This document shows, piece after piece, positions 34,418-44,475 of a DNA stretch of 64,000 nt (within the stretch, counting starts at the first letter, position 1; each line of letters opens with the position of its first letter). Source of the DNA: CAWAHD01 sp963781785 (GTDB lineage Bacteria; Planctomycetota; Planctomycetia; Isosphaerales; Isosphaeraceae); NCBI GenBank assembly GCA_963781785.1, contig CAWAHD010000002.1, positions 5,580,001 to 5,644,000 of the forward strand, written 5' to 3'. Under the pieces are notes generated by a model. That model worked only from the letters and a program-made list of their open reading frames with translations. It was not told the origin of the DNA and made no database searches. A program made the position numbers and the translations under genes.

Positions 34418-37400
34418 ATGTTCAAATTACCATTCGTGGCCCGATCGCAACCGTCGCGGCCGCAGACCCAGCCACTCAGCCCCCGGACGGCGGAAAAATC
34501 CTCCCGCTTGCGTGGCGCCACCGTGACGGACGGCCTGTGTCCCTACTGCGCCGTCGGTTGCAGCCAGCTCCTCTATACCAAGGCCGGGCAGCTCATCGAC
34601 ATCGAAGGCGACCCGCGCAGCCCGATCAACGAGGGCACGCTCTGCCCCAAAGGCTCGAACGCGTTGCTCCTGGCCCTCAACCCGCATCGCATGAAGTCGG
34701 TGCTCTATCGGGCTCCCTACTCCGACAAATGGGAGACCAAGACCCTCGATTGGGCGCTCGACCAGATCGCCCAACGTGTCAAGGCGGCGCGTGACGCCGA
34801 CTTCACCGTGCGCGATGAGGCAGGTCGCATGCTGAATTCGGTCAGGAACATGGGGGCGCTCGGCGGCGCGAGCCTGAACGTCGAGGACAACTACCTGATC
34901 AAGAAATTGTTGTGCGGCGGGCTCGGAGTGGTCTCGGTCGAGAACCAGGCACGAACTTGACACTCCGCCTCGGTGCCCGGTCTGGGCACCTCGCTCGGTC
35001 GCGGCGCGGCCACCAATTACATGCAAGATGTGCCCAACAGCGACTGCATCCTGTTCATGGGCTCGAACATGGCAGAGGCCCACCCCGTCGGGTTCCGCTG
35101 GCCCATGAAGGCCAAGGAACGCGGCGCCACGTTGATCCACGTCGACCCACACTTCTCGCGGACGTCGGCGCTCTGTGACCTCTACGTCCCGATCCGGGCC
35201 GGTAGCGACATCGCGTTCCTCGGCGGCATGATCAATCACGTCCTGACCCACGATCACTGGTTCAAGGAATACGTGCTTCACTACACCAATGCGGCGACCC
35301 TGATCCAGGAGGGCTTCCAGGACACCGAGGACCTGGGCGGCCTGTTCAGCGGCCTCGATCCAGAGACCGGCGTCTATGACCCGGTCAGCGGACACTGGGG
35401 CTACGAGGGCTCGCTCGGTGACCGCGACGGGCGGGACGGCGGCGAGGGGCGTGGTGGCGGCCCGACCGACTCGCCGGGGATCTCGCCGGAGGACCGCAAG
35501 GGGGTCCACGGCTATGCCATCGACGGCGGGACCCGGCCGCGCGACGTGTCGCGGTCGAAGTTGACATCCGAGCTCGACGGGCCGCCGCCTCGCGACCCGA
35601 CCTTGCAGCATCCGCGCTGCGTCTTCCAGATCCTGAAGCGCCATTACTCCCGGTACACGCCCGAGATGGTCTCCCAGGTGTGCGGATGCTCGCCGGAGCA
35701 GTTCACGCGCGTCGCCGAGCTGCTCTGCGCCAATTCGGGTCGCGAGCGGACGAGCGTCCTGGTCTACGCCCTGGGCTGGACCCAGCATGCCACGGGCGCG
35801 CAGATGATCCGAGCCGGGGGCATCTTGCAGCTCTTGCTCGGCAACATCGGCCGTCCGGGTGGCGGCATCCTGGCCATGCGCGGCCATTCCAGCATCCAGG
35901 GCTCGACGGACATCGGGACCCTGTACGATGTCCTGCCCGGCTATCTGCCCCAGCCTGCGGCCGACGAGACCCATGATACGCTGGATTCCTATGTGGCGCA
36001 CGACAGCATGGCCACCGGCTACTGGTCCCACTTCCGCGAGAATATCGTCAGCCTGCTCAAGGCGTGGTATGGGGACGCCGCACAGCCGGAGAATGACTTC
36101 GGGTACAACTGGCTGCCGCGCATCGAGCGCGATCACTCGCAACTGCCGACCTTCAACCGCATGGCCCGGGGCGAGCTGACAGGCTACTTCCTCTTCGGCC
36201 AGAACCCCGGCGGCGGCGGCCTGAACGCGGGGCTGCACCGCGCCGGGCTGCGCAACCTGGAATGGCTCGTCGTGGCCGACTGGTTCGAGACGGAGAGCGT
36301 CACCTTCTGGAAGAACGACCCGGGCGCACCGCCGCCGTCGGAGATCAAGACCGAGGTCTTCGTCCTGCCGGCCGCGACCAATCCGGAGTCCGACGGGACC
36401 TTGACCAACACGCAGCGGCTGCTCCAGTGGCACAAGAAGGCGATCGACCCTCCGGGAGATTGCCGCTCCGATTCGTGGTTCGTCTACAACCTCGGCAAGC
36501 GGCTGAAGCGATTGTACGCCGGCTCGACCGATCCCAAGGATCAGCCGCTCTTGAACCTCACCTGGGACTACGACTATGACAAACCGCCGCGGCTCCCCGA
36601 CGGCTCGATCAGTCGCATCGAGCACGACGTCGACGCCGAGAAAATCTTGATGGAGATGAACGGGTACAAGCTCGATGAGGTCGATCCACGCACTGGCCGG
36701 CCGCGTCTGCTCAAGGGCTTCTCGGAACTGAAGGACGACGGTACGACGTCGTGCGGCATCTGGATCTACAGCGGAGTCTTCCCCGAGCCCGGCCGCAACC
36801 GGGCGAGCGAGCGCAAGCGATCCGACAATCCGCTCGAGCCGGACTGGGGATTCGCCTGGCCGGACAATCGCCGCGTGCTCTTCAACCGCGCCTCGGCCGA
36901 TCCCGAGGGCCGGCCCTGGTCCCAGCGGAAGAAGCTCGTGTGGTGGGATGCCGACAAGCGTCTCTGGGTGGGCCTTGACCGGCCGGATTTCGAGGCCAAT
37001 AAGCCCCCCGAATATCGCCCGGCGCCCGGCGCGACCGGGATGGACGCGATTGCCGGCGACAACCCGTTCATCATGAAGCCGGACGGCGTCGCCTGGCTTT
37101 TCGCCCCCACCGGCGTCAAGGACGGTCCCCTGCCGACGCACTACGAGCCCATCGAGTCGCCGGTCAGCAATCTGTTGTATCCCAATCACATGTGTACTCC
37201 GGGTGTGCGCCTCTTCCCGGGACCTCGCAATCGTCTGGTCCACACGCCCGAGACCGAGTTCCCCGTGGTGGCCACCACCTACCGACTCACCGAGCACTAC
37301 CTGAGCGGTCCGATGAGCCGGTTCAATTCCTGGCTCAACGAATTGCAGCCGGAGATGTTCGTCGAGATGAGCCCGGAGCTGGCCGCCGAGCGCGGGATCG

Positions 37401-37765
37401 TTCACGGCGGCTGGGTGACGGTCAGCACGGCGCGGGGCCGCATCGAGGTGCGCGCCATGGTAACCAGGAGGATGCGACCGCTCATCGTCAGCGGACGAGT
37501 AGTCCACCAGGTCGGCCTCCCATTCCACTGGGGGTTCGCCGGACAGGTCGTCGGAGGCAATGCCAACGACCTGACCTCCCTGGTCTGCGAGCAGAACACG
37601 AGCATGCATGAGGGAAAGTCGTTCGGCTGCCAGGTCGAACCTGGTCGACGCAATGGGCGCACTTTGCGGCCGACCGTGTCATTCGTGACCTGGCCCGACC
37701 GCAAACCCATACCCAATACGCCTGCCTCGGCCCAGCCGGAAGGGATATTCACCCATGGGCATTAG
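34418..37765 (+). CDS. fdnG: Formate dehydrogenase alpha subunit, selenocysteine-containing
   Basis: Oxidises formate to CO2 at a Mo/W-bisMGD centre. Total 1,115 residues with Sec181 encoded by TGA at 34958. Standard calling stops there and restarts at 34973, but the flanking reading VENQART-Sec-HSASVPGLG aligns with VENQARV-Sec-HGPTVASL of E. coli FdnG and the frame is kept. N-terminal 4Fe-4S ligands CPYCAVGC with later TLCPKGS. Also NMAEAHPVGFRWPMKAKERG, HVDPHFSRTSALCDLYVPIR and RYTPEMVSQVCGCSPEQFTR. There is a Gly/Asp-rich insertion at residues about 340-370. No twin-Arg signal at the N-terminus (MFKLPFVARSQPS), unlike E. coli FdnG. Overlaps fdnH by 11 bp. Confidence 0.95.
34958..34990 (+). 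promoter_or_regulatory. Bacterial SECIS element for the selenocysteine codon
   Basis: TGA at 34958-34960 is followed 18 bases later by the loop GGTCT (34979-34983). It is closed by a perfect 7-bp stem GGTGCCC (34972-34978) / GGGCACC (34984-34990). The apical GGUCU and the 18-base distance agree with my recollection of the E. coli fdhF SECIS recognised by SelB. Confidence 0.9.
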
Positions 37766-38762
37766 AGAGCTTGAGCTGGCGGACCTGTCGCAGTCCAGCG
37801 ACCCGCCTGTCAGCCCGATCGCCTCGATCATCAATCGCATCACCGGGCCGTTTCGATACGGTCATGTTGAGCCCCGGCCGTCCACCGGTTTCTACACGGA
37901 TACCACGGTCTGCATCGGCTGCAAGTCGTGCGAGGTCGCCTGCAAGCAGTGGAATCAACTCGCGGCGGACGGGCTCGAATGGACCGGCAACAGCTACGAT
38001 AACACAGCCGAGCTCTCGGGGACGTCGTGGCGGCATGTGAAATTCATCGAGCAATTCGCCGCGAGCGGACGGCCCACGTGCCCCGATCCGGCCGACGCCG
38101 CGGCGACAAGCCAGGAGCTGACCCTTGACCAGTTGCTCAACCCCACGCCGACGAGCCATGAGCTTACGATCGACCAGCTCGTGAATGGTGGTGGGGCCGG
38201 TCGCTGGCTGATGATGAGCGACGTCTGCAAGCATTGCGTGTCGGCCCCTTGCCAGCACGCGTGCCCGACGGGTGCCATCATCTATAACGAGTTCGCGAAC
38301 ATCTACATCCAGCGCAACATCTGCAACGGCTGCTCGTATTGCATCGCGGCCTGCCCGTTCGGGGTCATCACGCGCAGCGACTTCGACGGCCATTCACACA
38401 AATGCACGCTCTGCTACGACCGCCAGAAGGACGGCCTCGTGCCGGCCTGCGCCAAGGCCTGCCCGACGCACTCGATTCAGTTCGGACCGATCGATGAGCT
38501 GCGCGAGCGGGCACGGAACCGGGTCAAGGAGCTTCACGCACGCGGCGTCACCGGAGCGTATCTCTACGGCGACGAGCCGACCGAGACCTATAGCGAGCTC
38601 CATTCGTTCTACCTGCTCATCGACCACCCGGCCGTCTACGGACTTCCGGACGCCCCGTTCAACCCGTGGCTCCACATGTTCAGGGATTACGGCCGGACCC
38701 TCCTGAGCACGCTGGCCACGATCGCCGTGATTCTCATACTGCTATTCCTCCAGGGGGTGTGA
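37755..38762 (+). CDS. fdnH: Formate dehydrogenase beta (4Fe-4S) subunit
   Basis: 335 residues. Four Cys clusters are visible: CIGCKSCEVACKQW, CKHCVSAPCQHACPTGA, CNGCSYCIAACPFGVI and CTLCYDRQKDGLVPACAKAC, for four 4Fe-4S centres carrying electrons to the membrane subunit. A C-terminal membrane helix (LLSTLATIAVILILLFLQGV) anchors it, as in FdnH. An insertion of about 30 residues between clusters I and II contains a short internal repeat ELTLDQLLNPTPTSHELTID. Start overlaps the fdnG stop, implying coupling. Confidence 0.94.
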   Translation: MGIRELELADLSQSSDPPVSPIASIINRITGPFRYGHVEPRPSTGFYTDTTVCIGCKSCEVACKQWNQLAADGLEWTGNSYDNTAELSGTSWRHVKFIEQFAASGRPTCPDPADAAATSQELTLDQLLNPTPTSHELTIDQLVNGGGAGRWLMMSDVCKHCVSAPCQHACPTGAIIYNEFANIYIQRNICNGCSYCIAACPFGVITRSDFDGHSHKCTLCYDRQKDGLVPACAKACPTHSIQFGPIDELRERARNRVKELHARGVTGAYLYGDEPTETYSELHSFYLLIDHPAVYGLPDAPFNPWLHMFRDYGRTLLSTLATIAVILILLFLQGV

Positions 38763-38763
38763 C

Positions 38764-39687
38764 ATGGAGGGGAACGACCAGACACGAGCGATCGAGCCGG
38801 GCTATCTGACCCAGGACATCACCAAGGTCCCGGGCTGGCACGGGCTCGTCGCCTGGGATCTGCTCTTCAATAATCTGACGACGGGGCTCTTCCTGTTCGC
38901 CGCGGTCGGCGAACTGGCCTCGCCCGACTTGCTTGGCCCCGTGGCCAAGTTGGCATATCCCGTCGCACTGGTGTTCTTGCTCACCGACCTGCTGATGCTG
39001 GTTTCCGACCTGGGCGATCCGCTCAGGTTTCATCATATGCTCCGGGTGTTCAAGCCCACCTCGCCCATGTCCCTGGGCACATGGAGCCTGACCGTCTACT
39101 CGCTGCCCTTGACCTTGATCGTGGCGATCGAAGCGGCGCAAGTACTCCACCTACTGCCGACCGAATCGACGGCGCTGGAATGGGCTCGCAAGTCGCTGGT
39201 GGTCGTTGGTCTCCTGCCGGCGTTCGGCTCCGTCGCCTACAAGGGAGTGCTCTTCAGCACATCCTCGCAACCGGGCTGGAAGGATGCGCGCTGGCTGGGC
39301 GGTTGGATGGCGAATTCCGCACTCATGCTGGGCTGCGCGGAGCTGCTCGCCGTGTCGATTCTGACCGGGCACGTGCAGGCCGCCGCCGCTCTTTGCACCG
39401 TCGCCGCGGTGCTCGTCGTACTCAACCTGATCCCGACCGGTTTCGTCTTCCTGGAAATTCGCGAGACCCTCGCGCGAATCTACAGCGACGAGCACATTTA
39501 CCGTGCGCTCTTGCTCTCCGTCGTCGGAGGTACGCTGGTACCGGTGGTCCTCCTGCTCGCCGGAGATGGTGCTCCGTGGCGCCTGGGCGCGGTGTTGCTC
39601 ATCGTGCTCGGTGGCTTCGCTGTTCGTTCGCTGTTTCTCAAGATACCGCACGCTTCTCACGAGAGTCGATCAAGAGACAGGGCCTGA
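38764..39687 (+). CDS. NrfD/PsrC-like membrane subunit of the formate dehydrogenase
   Basis: 307 residues with about eight to nine membrane helices (for example LLFNNLTTGLFLFAAVGELA, VALVFLLTDLLMLVSDLGDP, SLGTWSLTVYSLPLTLIVAI). The first motif WHGLVAWDLLFNNL and SDLGDPLRFHHMLRVFKPTS are characteristic of NrfD-type quinone-interacting subunits. It replaces the cytochrome b subunit FdnI of E. coli. It starts two bases after the fdnH stop, so one operon. Confidence 0.88.
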   Translation: MEGNDQTRAIEPGYLTQDITKVPGWHGLVAWDLLFNNLTTGLFLFAAVGELASPDLLGPVAKLAYPVALVFLLTDLLMLVSDLGDPLRFHHMLRVFKPTSPMSLGTWSLTVYSLPLTLIVAIEAAQVLHLLPTESTALEWARKSLVVVGLLPAFGSVAYKGVLFSTSSQPGWKDARWLGGWMANSALMLGCAELLAVSILTGHVQAAAALCTVAAVLVVLNLIPTGFVFLEIRETLARIYSDEHIYRALLLSVVGGTLVPVVLLLAGDGAPWRLGAVLLIVLGGFAVRSLFLKIPHASHESRSRDRA

Positions 39688-39793
39688 TCCCGGATGGGGA
39701 ATCTCAAATCGGGAATCCTTATCCTTTTCGTGGCCGCGACACCTACAAGGGTCGGATGATGCAACGCGGATGGATCGATGGGGAGGGCACGTC

Positions 39794-41117
39794 ATGACCG
39801 ATGCAGTGCTATGGCATCGCATCCAGTTTGTTTTCACGATCAATTATCACTATCTGTTCCCCCAGTTGACGATGGGGCTGGCCCTGCTCATCGTGGTGTT
39901 CAAGTCGCTTGCCCTGTGGCTCCGCGATGAGTCGTACAACGAAGTCGCCCGCTTCTGGGGGCGGATCTTCGCCCTCAACTTCGCCATGGGCGTGGTGACC
40001 GGAATCCCGATGGAATTCCAGTTCGGCACCAACTGGTCGACGTTCTCCCGCTTCTCGGGCGCGGTCGTCGGCCAGGCCCTGGCGATCGAGGGTCTTTTCG
40101 CGTTCTTCCTCGAGTCGGCGTTTCTGGGACTGTTCCTCTTCGGCGAGAAGCGGCTCGGACCGAGGGGACATCTGGCGGCAGCCGCCGCGCTGGCCTTGGG
40201 CTCGTGGCTGTCGGGCTACTTCATCATCGTCGCCAACGCGTTCATGCAGCACCCGGTCGGCTACCGGCTGGGCGAGGACGGGGTATTACATCTTGAGAGT
40301 TTCCGGGCGTACATCTTCAACCCGTGGGCGCTCTGGCAATACGCCCACAACATGCTGGCCTCGCTCGTCACGGCGTCGTTCGTCGTTGCTGCGGTGGGGG
40401 CTTACTGGTCGCTCCTGAGCCAGCACACCCGGCATGCCGGGATCTGCCTGCGCGTGGGGGTCATCTCGGGTTTGGTCTCCAGCCAGCTCGTCGCGTTCCC
40501 GGCCGGCGACGGCGCCGGCAAGATGGTGGCGAGGCACCAGCCGGTAACGCTCGCCGCAATGGAGGGGCTGTTCGAAGGGGGGCCGTACGCCGAGCTTGCC
40601 ATCATCGGACAGCCGAACGTAGCCGCGCAAGCTGGAGAACCCGATCGTCGTGCCCTGGATCCTGAGCTTCCTGTGCTACGGGTCCTTTGGAAGCACGGTG
40701 CACGGGCTCAACGACTTTCCGCAGGACCAGTGGCCGGACAACGTGGAGCTACTCTACTACAGCTACCACATCATGGCCGGGCTCGGGACGCTCTTCATCC
40801 TGACGATGGGAGTCGCGGCGTTCCTCCTGTGGCGGGGACGGCTGGCGACCGCGCGCCCCGTGCTCTGGGTGCTGATGCTGGCGTTCCCGTTCCCCTACAT
40901 CGCGACGACCGCCGGCTGGTGGACCGCCGAGCTGGGACGCCAGCCGTGGGTCATCCATGGCCTGATGCGCACGGCAGACGCTCACTCAAAACTGGTCAAC
41001 CCGGGTGATGTTGTCTTCACCGTGCTGGGCTTCGCCGGCCTTTACTTGCTGCTCGGCATGCTTTTCGTCATCCAGGTCCTCAAAGAGATCAACCGCGGCC
41101 CGACCGCGTCGCATTAG
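39794..41117 (+). CDS. cydA: Cytochrome bd ubiquinol oxidase subunit I, frameshifted
   Basis: ATG at 39794 (MTDAVLWHRIQFVFTINYHY) with the N-terminal FxIxxHxxFPxxTMG block holding a heme ligand His. ESAFLGLFLFGEKRLG, YFIIVANAFMQHPVGYRL and FPAGDGAGKMVARHQPVTLA follow. After GQPNVAA the frame changes at about 40,625-40,637 (one extra base), and the sequence resumes as KLENPIVVPWILSFLCYGSF to 41117. ELGRQPWVIHGLMRTADAHS (GRQPW motif) and the C-terminal helix are intact. About 440 residues; short Q-loop type. Quinol oxidation with O2 reduction. Confidence 0.9.
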
Positions 41118-41127
41118 GACATCGAAC

Positions 41128-42198
41128 ATGGAAGCAGCCTGGTTCGTGATCGTCTCGGGTATGCTCGCAGCCTACGCGGTGCTCGACGGCTTCGACTTTG
41201 GGGTCGGCGCCATTCACCGCATCGTCGCCCGCACCGATGAGGAGCGACGGACCGTGCTGGCGGCGATCGGCCCGATCTGGGACGGCAACGAGGTCTGGCT
41301 GATCGCGGCAGGCGGCATGTTGTTCATGGCCTTCCCGAGCGTCTATGCCGCGGCGTTTAGCGGTTTCTATATGGCCTTGATGGTCGTCCTCTGGCTGCTG
41401 ATCCTGCGTGGCGTGGCGATCGAGCTCCGCTCGCACGAGGACCACCTCCTGTGGCGTGAATTCTGGGACACTGTTTTCTCGCTCGCATCGGCGCTACTCG
41501 CCGTGGTGTTCGGCACGTCGCTCGGCAACCTGATTCGCGGAGTTCCGCTTGGGAAAGAAGGCCTCCGGGGCATGCCGCTGTTTACGAACTTCCTCATCGG
41601 CCGCGACCCAGGAATCCTCGACTGGTACACCGCGCTCGTCGGCCTGTTCACACTTGCGGCCCTGGCAGTCCACGGCGCCCTGTATCTCGCGTGGAGGACC
41701 ACGGGCCCCGTGCGGGAGCGTAGCCTGGCCTTCGCACGTGAGGCGTGGAAGGCAGCGCTTGTCCTGTGGCTCGCCGCCACGGCCGCCACCCTGTGGGTGC
41801 AGCCGGAGGTCGTAAGAAGCCTCGCTTCTCGTCCCTGGGCGCTCCCGTTCGTCGCCGTCGCGATCGCCGGGGCCTGGGGGGCATTCTGGTTTCCCAGGCG
41901 CGGCCGGGAGCTCGCGGCGTTCCTCTCCTCGTCCGCGTTCCTGTTCGGGATGCTGGCCGCGACACTCGCGGGCCAATACCCGTTCTGGCTGCGGTCGACC
42001 CTCGACCCGTCCTACAGCCTCACCGCCTTGAACTCGGCCTCCGACCACTACGGGCTGCGCGTGGCGCTGACCTGGTGGCCCGTCGGGATCGCGCTGGTCG
42101 CCGTCTATTTCACCTTTCTGTTTCGCTGGATGCGGGGAAAGGTCGGCGTGGAATCCGGGCCGTCGTACGGGTCGGCCGTCGCCGACGGACGCGAATAG
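41128..42198 (+). CDS. cydB: Cytochrome bd ubiquinol oxidase subunit II
   Basis: 356 residues from ATG at 41128, 10 bases after the cydA stop. FVIVSGMLAAYAVLDGFDFG and AIGPIWDGNEVWLIAAGGML are the CydB signatures. Further helices: ALMVVLWLLILRGVAIELRS, DTVFSLASALLAVVFGTSLG. No cydX-like small ORF follows. With cydA it forms the terminal oxidase likely fed by the formate dehydrogenase quinol. Confidence 0.94.
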   Translation: MEAAWFVIVSGMLAAYAVLDGFDFGVGAIHRIVARTDEERRTVLAAIGPIWDGNEVWLIAAGGMLFMAFPSVYAAAFSGFYMALMVVLWLLILRGVAIELRSHEDHLLWREFWDTVFSLASALLAVVFGTSLGNLIRGVPLGKEGLRGMPLFTNFLIGRDPGILDWYTALVGLFTLAALAVHGALYLAWRTTGPVRERSLAFAREAWKAALVLWLAATAATLWVQPEVVRSLASRPWALPFVAVAIAGAWGAFWFPRRGRELAAFLSSSAFLFGMLAATLAGQYPFWLRSTLDPSYSLTALNSASDHYGLRVALTWWPVGIALVAVYFTFLFRWMRGKVGVESGPSYGSAVADGRE

Positions 42199-42460
42199 AC
42201 AGCGACCTCTCGTGGTAAGTGATTTCTCAAGCGAGCCGCCGCGCGAGCGGCGACTGAATGCACTTTGCGTGTTTCCGGAGCGCGCGATCGAGGCAATGTT
42301 CGCCGAGGGTCTCCGGGCACCCGAAGGGTCGCCGCCGAAAGGCCTGACCGAAGTCTGCGCCATCGGCGGCGCCTTTCGAAGCAGCGTGGTGACCTACCCT
42401 GTTGGAGCAGTTCGCGCATTGTGAACCGCGTGACGGACAAACGGCAACGAGGCATCACCC

Positions 42461-44083
42461 ATGAGCACACGTGCAAATCATTCGTATTTCAGGCCCGTTC
42501 TCGCAGGGGTCGCGACAATATTATTGGGTTGGGCGAGTTTCGTCTGCGCCGATGACGTTCGTGCTCCGGTCAAGGCGGACAATCTGGCCGCAGTGCTTGC
42601 CTCGATGCGTCAGGCGCTGGGCCGCCCTGTGCCGACGGGCCGGACAGCGGAGCTCATCATCAAGGGCACGGTCGACCGAGCGGGGTCGACATCCGACTTT
42701 TCCGTGCGGTTCGCTCCTGGGGGGATGTTCCTCGAAACGCTCGCAGGCCCGTTGCCGGGCCAGCTCGGGTTTAACGGCAAGGTATGCTGGTCGACCGACT
42801 TCAGCGGAATGCCCGAGCAACTCGAGCTCCATGACCTGGATCGCAACCGGCTCTGGATCGGGACGCGGACCGGTCAATGGCTTTCGATCTCCGACTCTGG
42901 GACCACCGTCGCGCTGGCCAAGACGAAACGCCCGCACGACGAGGTTGTCCTCGACGTCAAGCAAGGTCGCTTCAAGGCGAAGGCCCACGTGTCGCGCGAT
43001 ACGTGGCTCCTCACGTCTCTGGAATCCTCAGGCGTCGAGGGGCCCGAGATATGGACCTACGCCGATCACCGCCGATGGGGCGGGCTGAACCTACCGGGGA
43101 CGGTAACCCAAAAGCAGGCGGGCCAGACGGAAGTTTATCACGTGATCTCGATCGGCCCCGCGCCTGCGCCGGCGGCGGGTGTTTACGACCAGGTCACGAC
43201 CAGGCCGGATGACAGTCGGTTCGACCGCAATGCGCCTCCGGATGTCCCGCTCAAGCGCGCGATGACCGGCCACGTCCTGGTGCGACCGAGGGTCAACGGC
43301 CGCGACATCGGCGCGTTCATCTTCGATACCGGCGCGGGGGGAAGTGTTCTCGACCCGACGGTTTTGGGCAAGCTCGACTTGAAGCCGCTGGGGACTGCGG
43401 CCGTCACGAGCGTTCTCGGCAACGAACCGAGCTCGATCGTACAGGCAACCTCGATCGAAATCGGGCCGATGAAAGTTGCGAAGCCCTTTTTCGTGACGAT
43501 GGAGCTCGGCTTCGTACGTGAGGGCATGAAGGAAGACGTGTTCGGAATCATCGGCCACGACCTCCTGAGCCGGTGCGTGGCCGAGATCACCCTGGCCGAC
43601 GACTCAATCAAGTTATTCGACCCGAAAACATACCGTCTCGGAACGGGGTCCTGGCAGCCGCTCCGATTCAATCAGTCGGTGCCGGTCATCGCGGGCACTT
43701 TTGAGAGCAACCGGAAGGGACTGTTCCGCATCGACATGGGAGCGGGCGGCCCAGGTGGCTTTGGCAACGTCGTGTTCCACGCGCCCACCGTCAATGATCG
43801 TCATCTCCTCAAGAGGCGGAACGTCACCCGTATGAAGATGGGGCAGAATGACGTCGCGATGGGTGCGGTTGACTGGTTCGAGGTCGGTGGCCACCGGTTC
43901 GATCACCCCAACGTGGTGTTCGCGCTCAGCCGGCAGGGCCCCTTGGCCGACGAATACCTGGAGGGCAACATCGGCGTTGACTTCCTCAAGCCGTTCCGCC
44001 TGGTCCTGGATTACCAGAACCGGCGCGTTGCCTTTGTCCCGCGCGGATCCGTTCGGGGGAAAAATCGATCGCGCACTCCGTAG
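42461..44083 (+). CDS. Secreted aspartic-protease-like protein with two retropepsin-type domains
   Basis: 540 residues; signal-peptide-like N-terminus (VLAGVATILLGWASFVCADD). Residues about 50-230 have no family I recognise (AELIIKGTVDRAGSTSDFSV), like a lipoprotein-type beta fold. Then GAFIFDTGAGGSVLDPTVLG with DTGAG is a typical retropepsin catalytic motif, followed by VFGIIGHDLLSRCVAEITL. A second weaker half has FRIDMGAGGPGGFGNVVFHA and GNIGVDFLKPFRLVLDYQNR. The second Asp motif is DMG rather than DTG. GAGG ribosome site. Possibly exported; not tied to the respiratory genes. Confidence 0.75.
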   Translation: MSTRANHSYFRPVLAGVATILLGWASFVCADDVRAPVKADNLAAVLASMRQALGRPVPTGRTAELIIKGTVDRAGSTSDFSVRFAPGGMFLETLAGPLPGQLGFNGKVCWSTDFSGMPEQLELHDLDRNRLWIGTRTGQWLSISDSGTTVALAKTKRPHDEVVLDVKQGRFKAKAHVSRDTWLLTSLESSGVEGPEIWTYADHRRWGGLNLPGTVTQKQAGQTEVYHVISIGPAPAPAAGVYDQVTTRPDDSRFDRNAPPDVPLKRAMTGHVLVRPRVNGRDIGAFIFDTGAGGSVLDPTVLGKLDLKPLGTAAVTSVLGNEPSSIVQATSIEIGPMKVAKPFFVTMELGFVREGMKEDVFGIIGHDLLSRCVAEITLADDSIKLFDPKTYRLGTGSWQPLRFNQSVPVIAGTFESNRKGLFRIDMGAGGPGGFGNVVFHAPTVNDRHLLKRRNVTRMKMGQNDVAMGAVDWFEVGGHRFDHPNVVFALSRQGPLADEYLEGNIGVDFLKPFRLVLDYQNRRVAFVPRGSVRGKNRSRTP

Positions 44084-44091
44084 GTCAGGCT

Positions 44092-44394
44092 TCATCCAGG
44101 CTCGGGAACTAAGCCCAGCGCGAGCACGCACAGGCTCTCCGGACTCGGGCAGGCACCCTGGCGGGCATGGGCCTCGGTGTGAAGTCGGCCTACAGCACCC
44201 ACGAGCATCGGAAAGAGCTTGAACTGATTTTCGAGAACCGCACGAGTTACAATGAAGGGCACACTCGGCCAGCGACGACTCTTGGCGCGATCACGCTTCA
44301 GGAGCGTCAGCACGAAGGGTCGCAGCGAGCTCAGGTTGTTGCCCAAGACCGGCGCGCGGGTGCGGCTGTCGTCGTCACGGAAGTTCACGTCCGG
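44092..44394 (-). pseudogene. C-terminal remnant of an ISAs1-type transposase
   Basis: The minus strand reads LLPDVNFRDDDSRTRAPVLG then NNLSSLRPFVLTLLKRDRAK. This matches the pattern FREDESRxRxGxAxENxxxL near the C-terminus of ISAs1-family transposases (DDE type). The N-terminal two-thirds and the ends of the IS are missing. Confidence 0.5.
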
Positions 44395-44475
44395 GAGAAG
44401 TGCGTGTTGAAGGCCATAGGGAACGACAGGTCGCCAATTTCGAGCGGTTCGCCGCCGAGAGCAGCGAGCTCATTC

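Noticed and set aside
34427..37609. Minus-strand open frame of 1,060 residues across fdnG
   Set aside because: It lies antisense to fdnG, is rich in Gly, Ala, Arg, Val and His, and shows no family motifs. A high-GC antisense shadow.
44167..44475. N-terminal extension of the GH9 frame
   Set aside because: It overlaps an antisense transposase remnant and lacks a signal peptide; the ATG at 44476 gives a normal secreted N-terminus.
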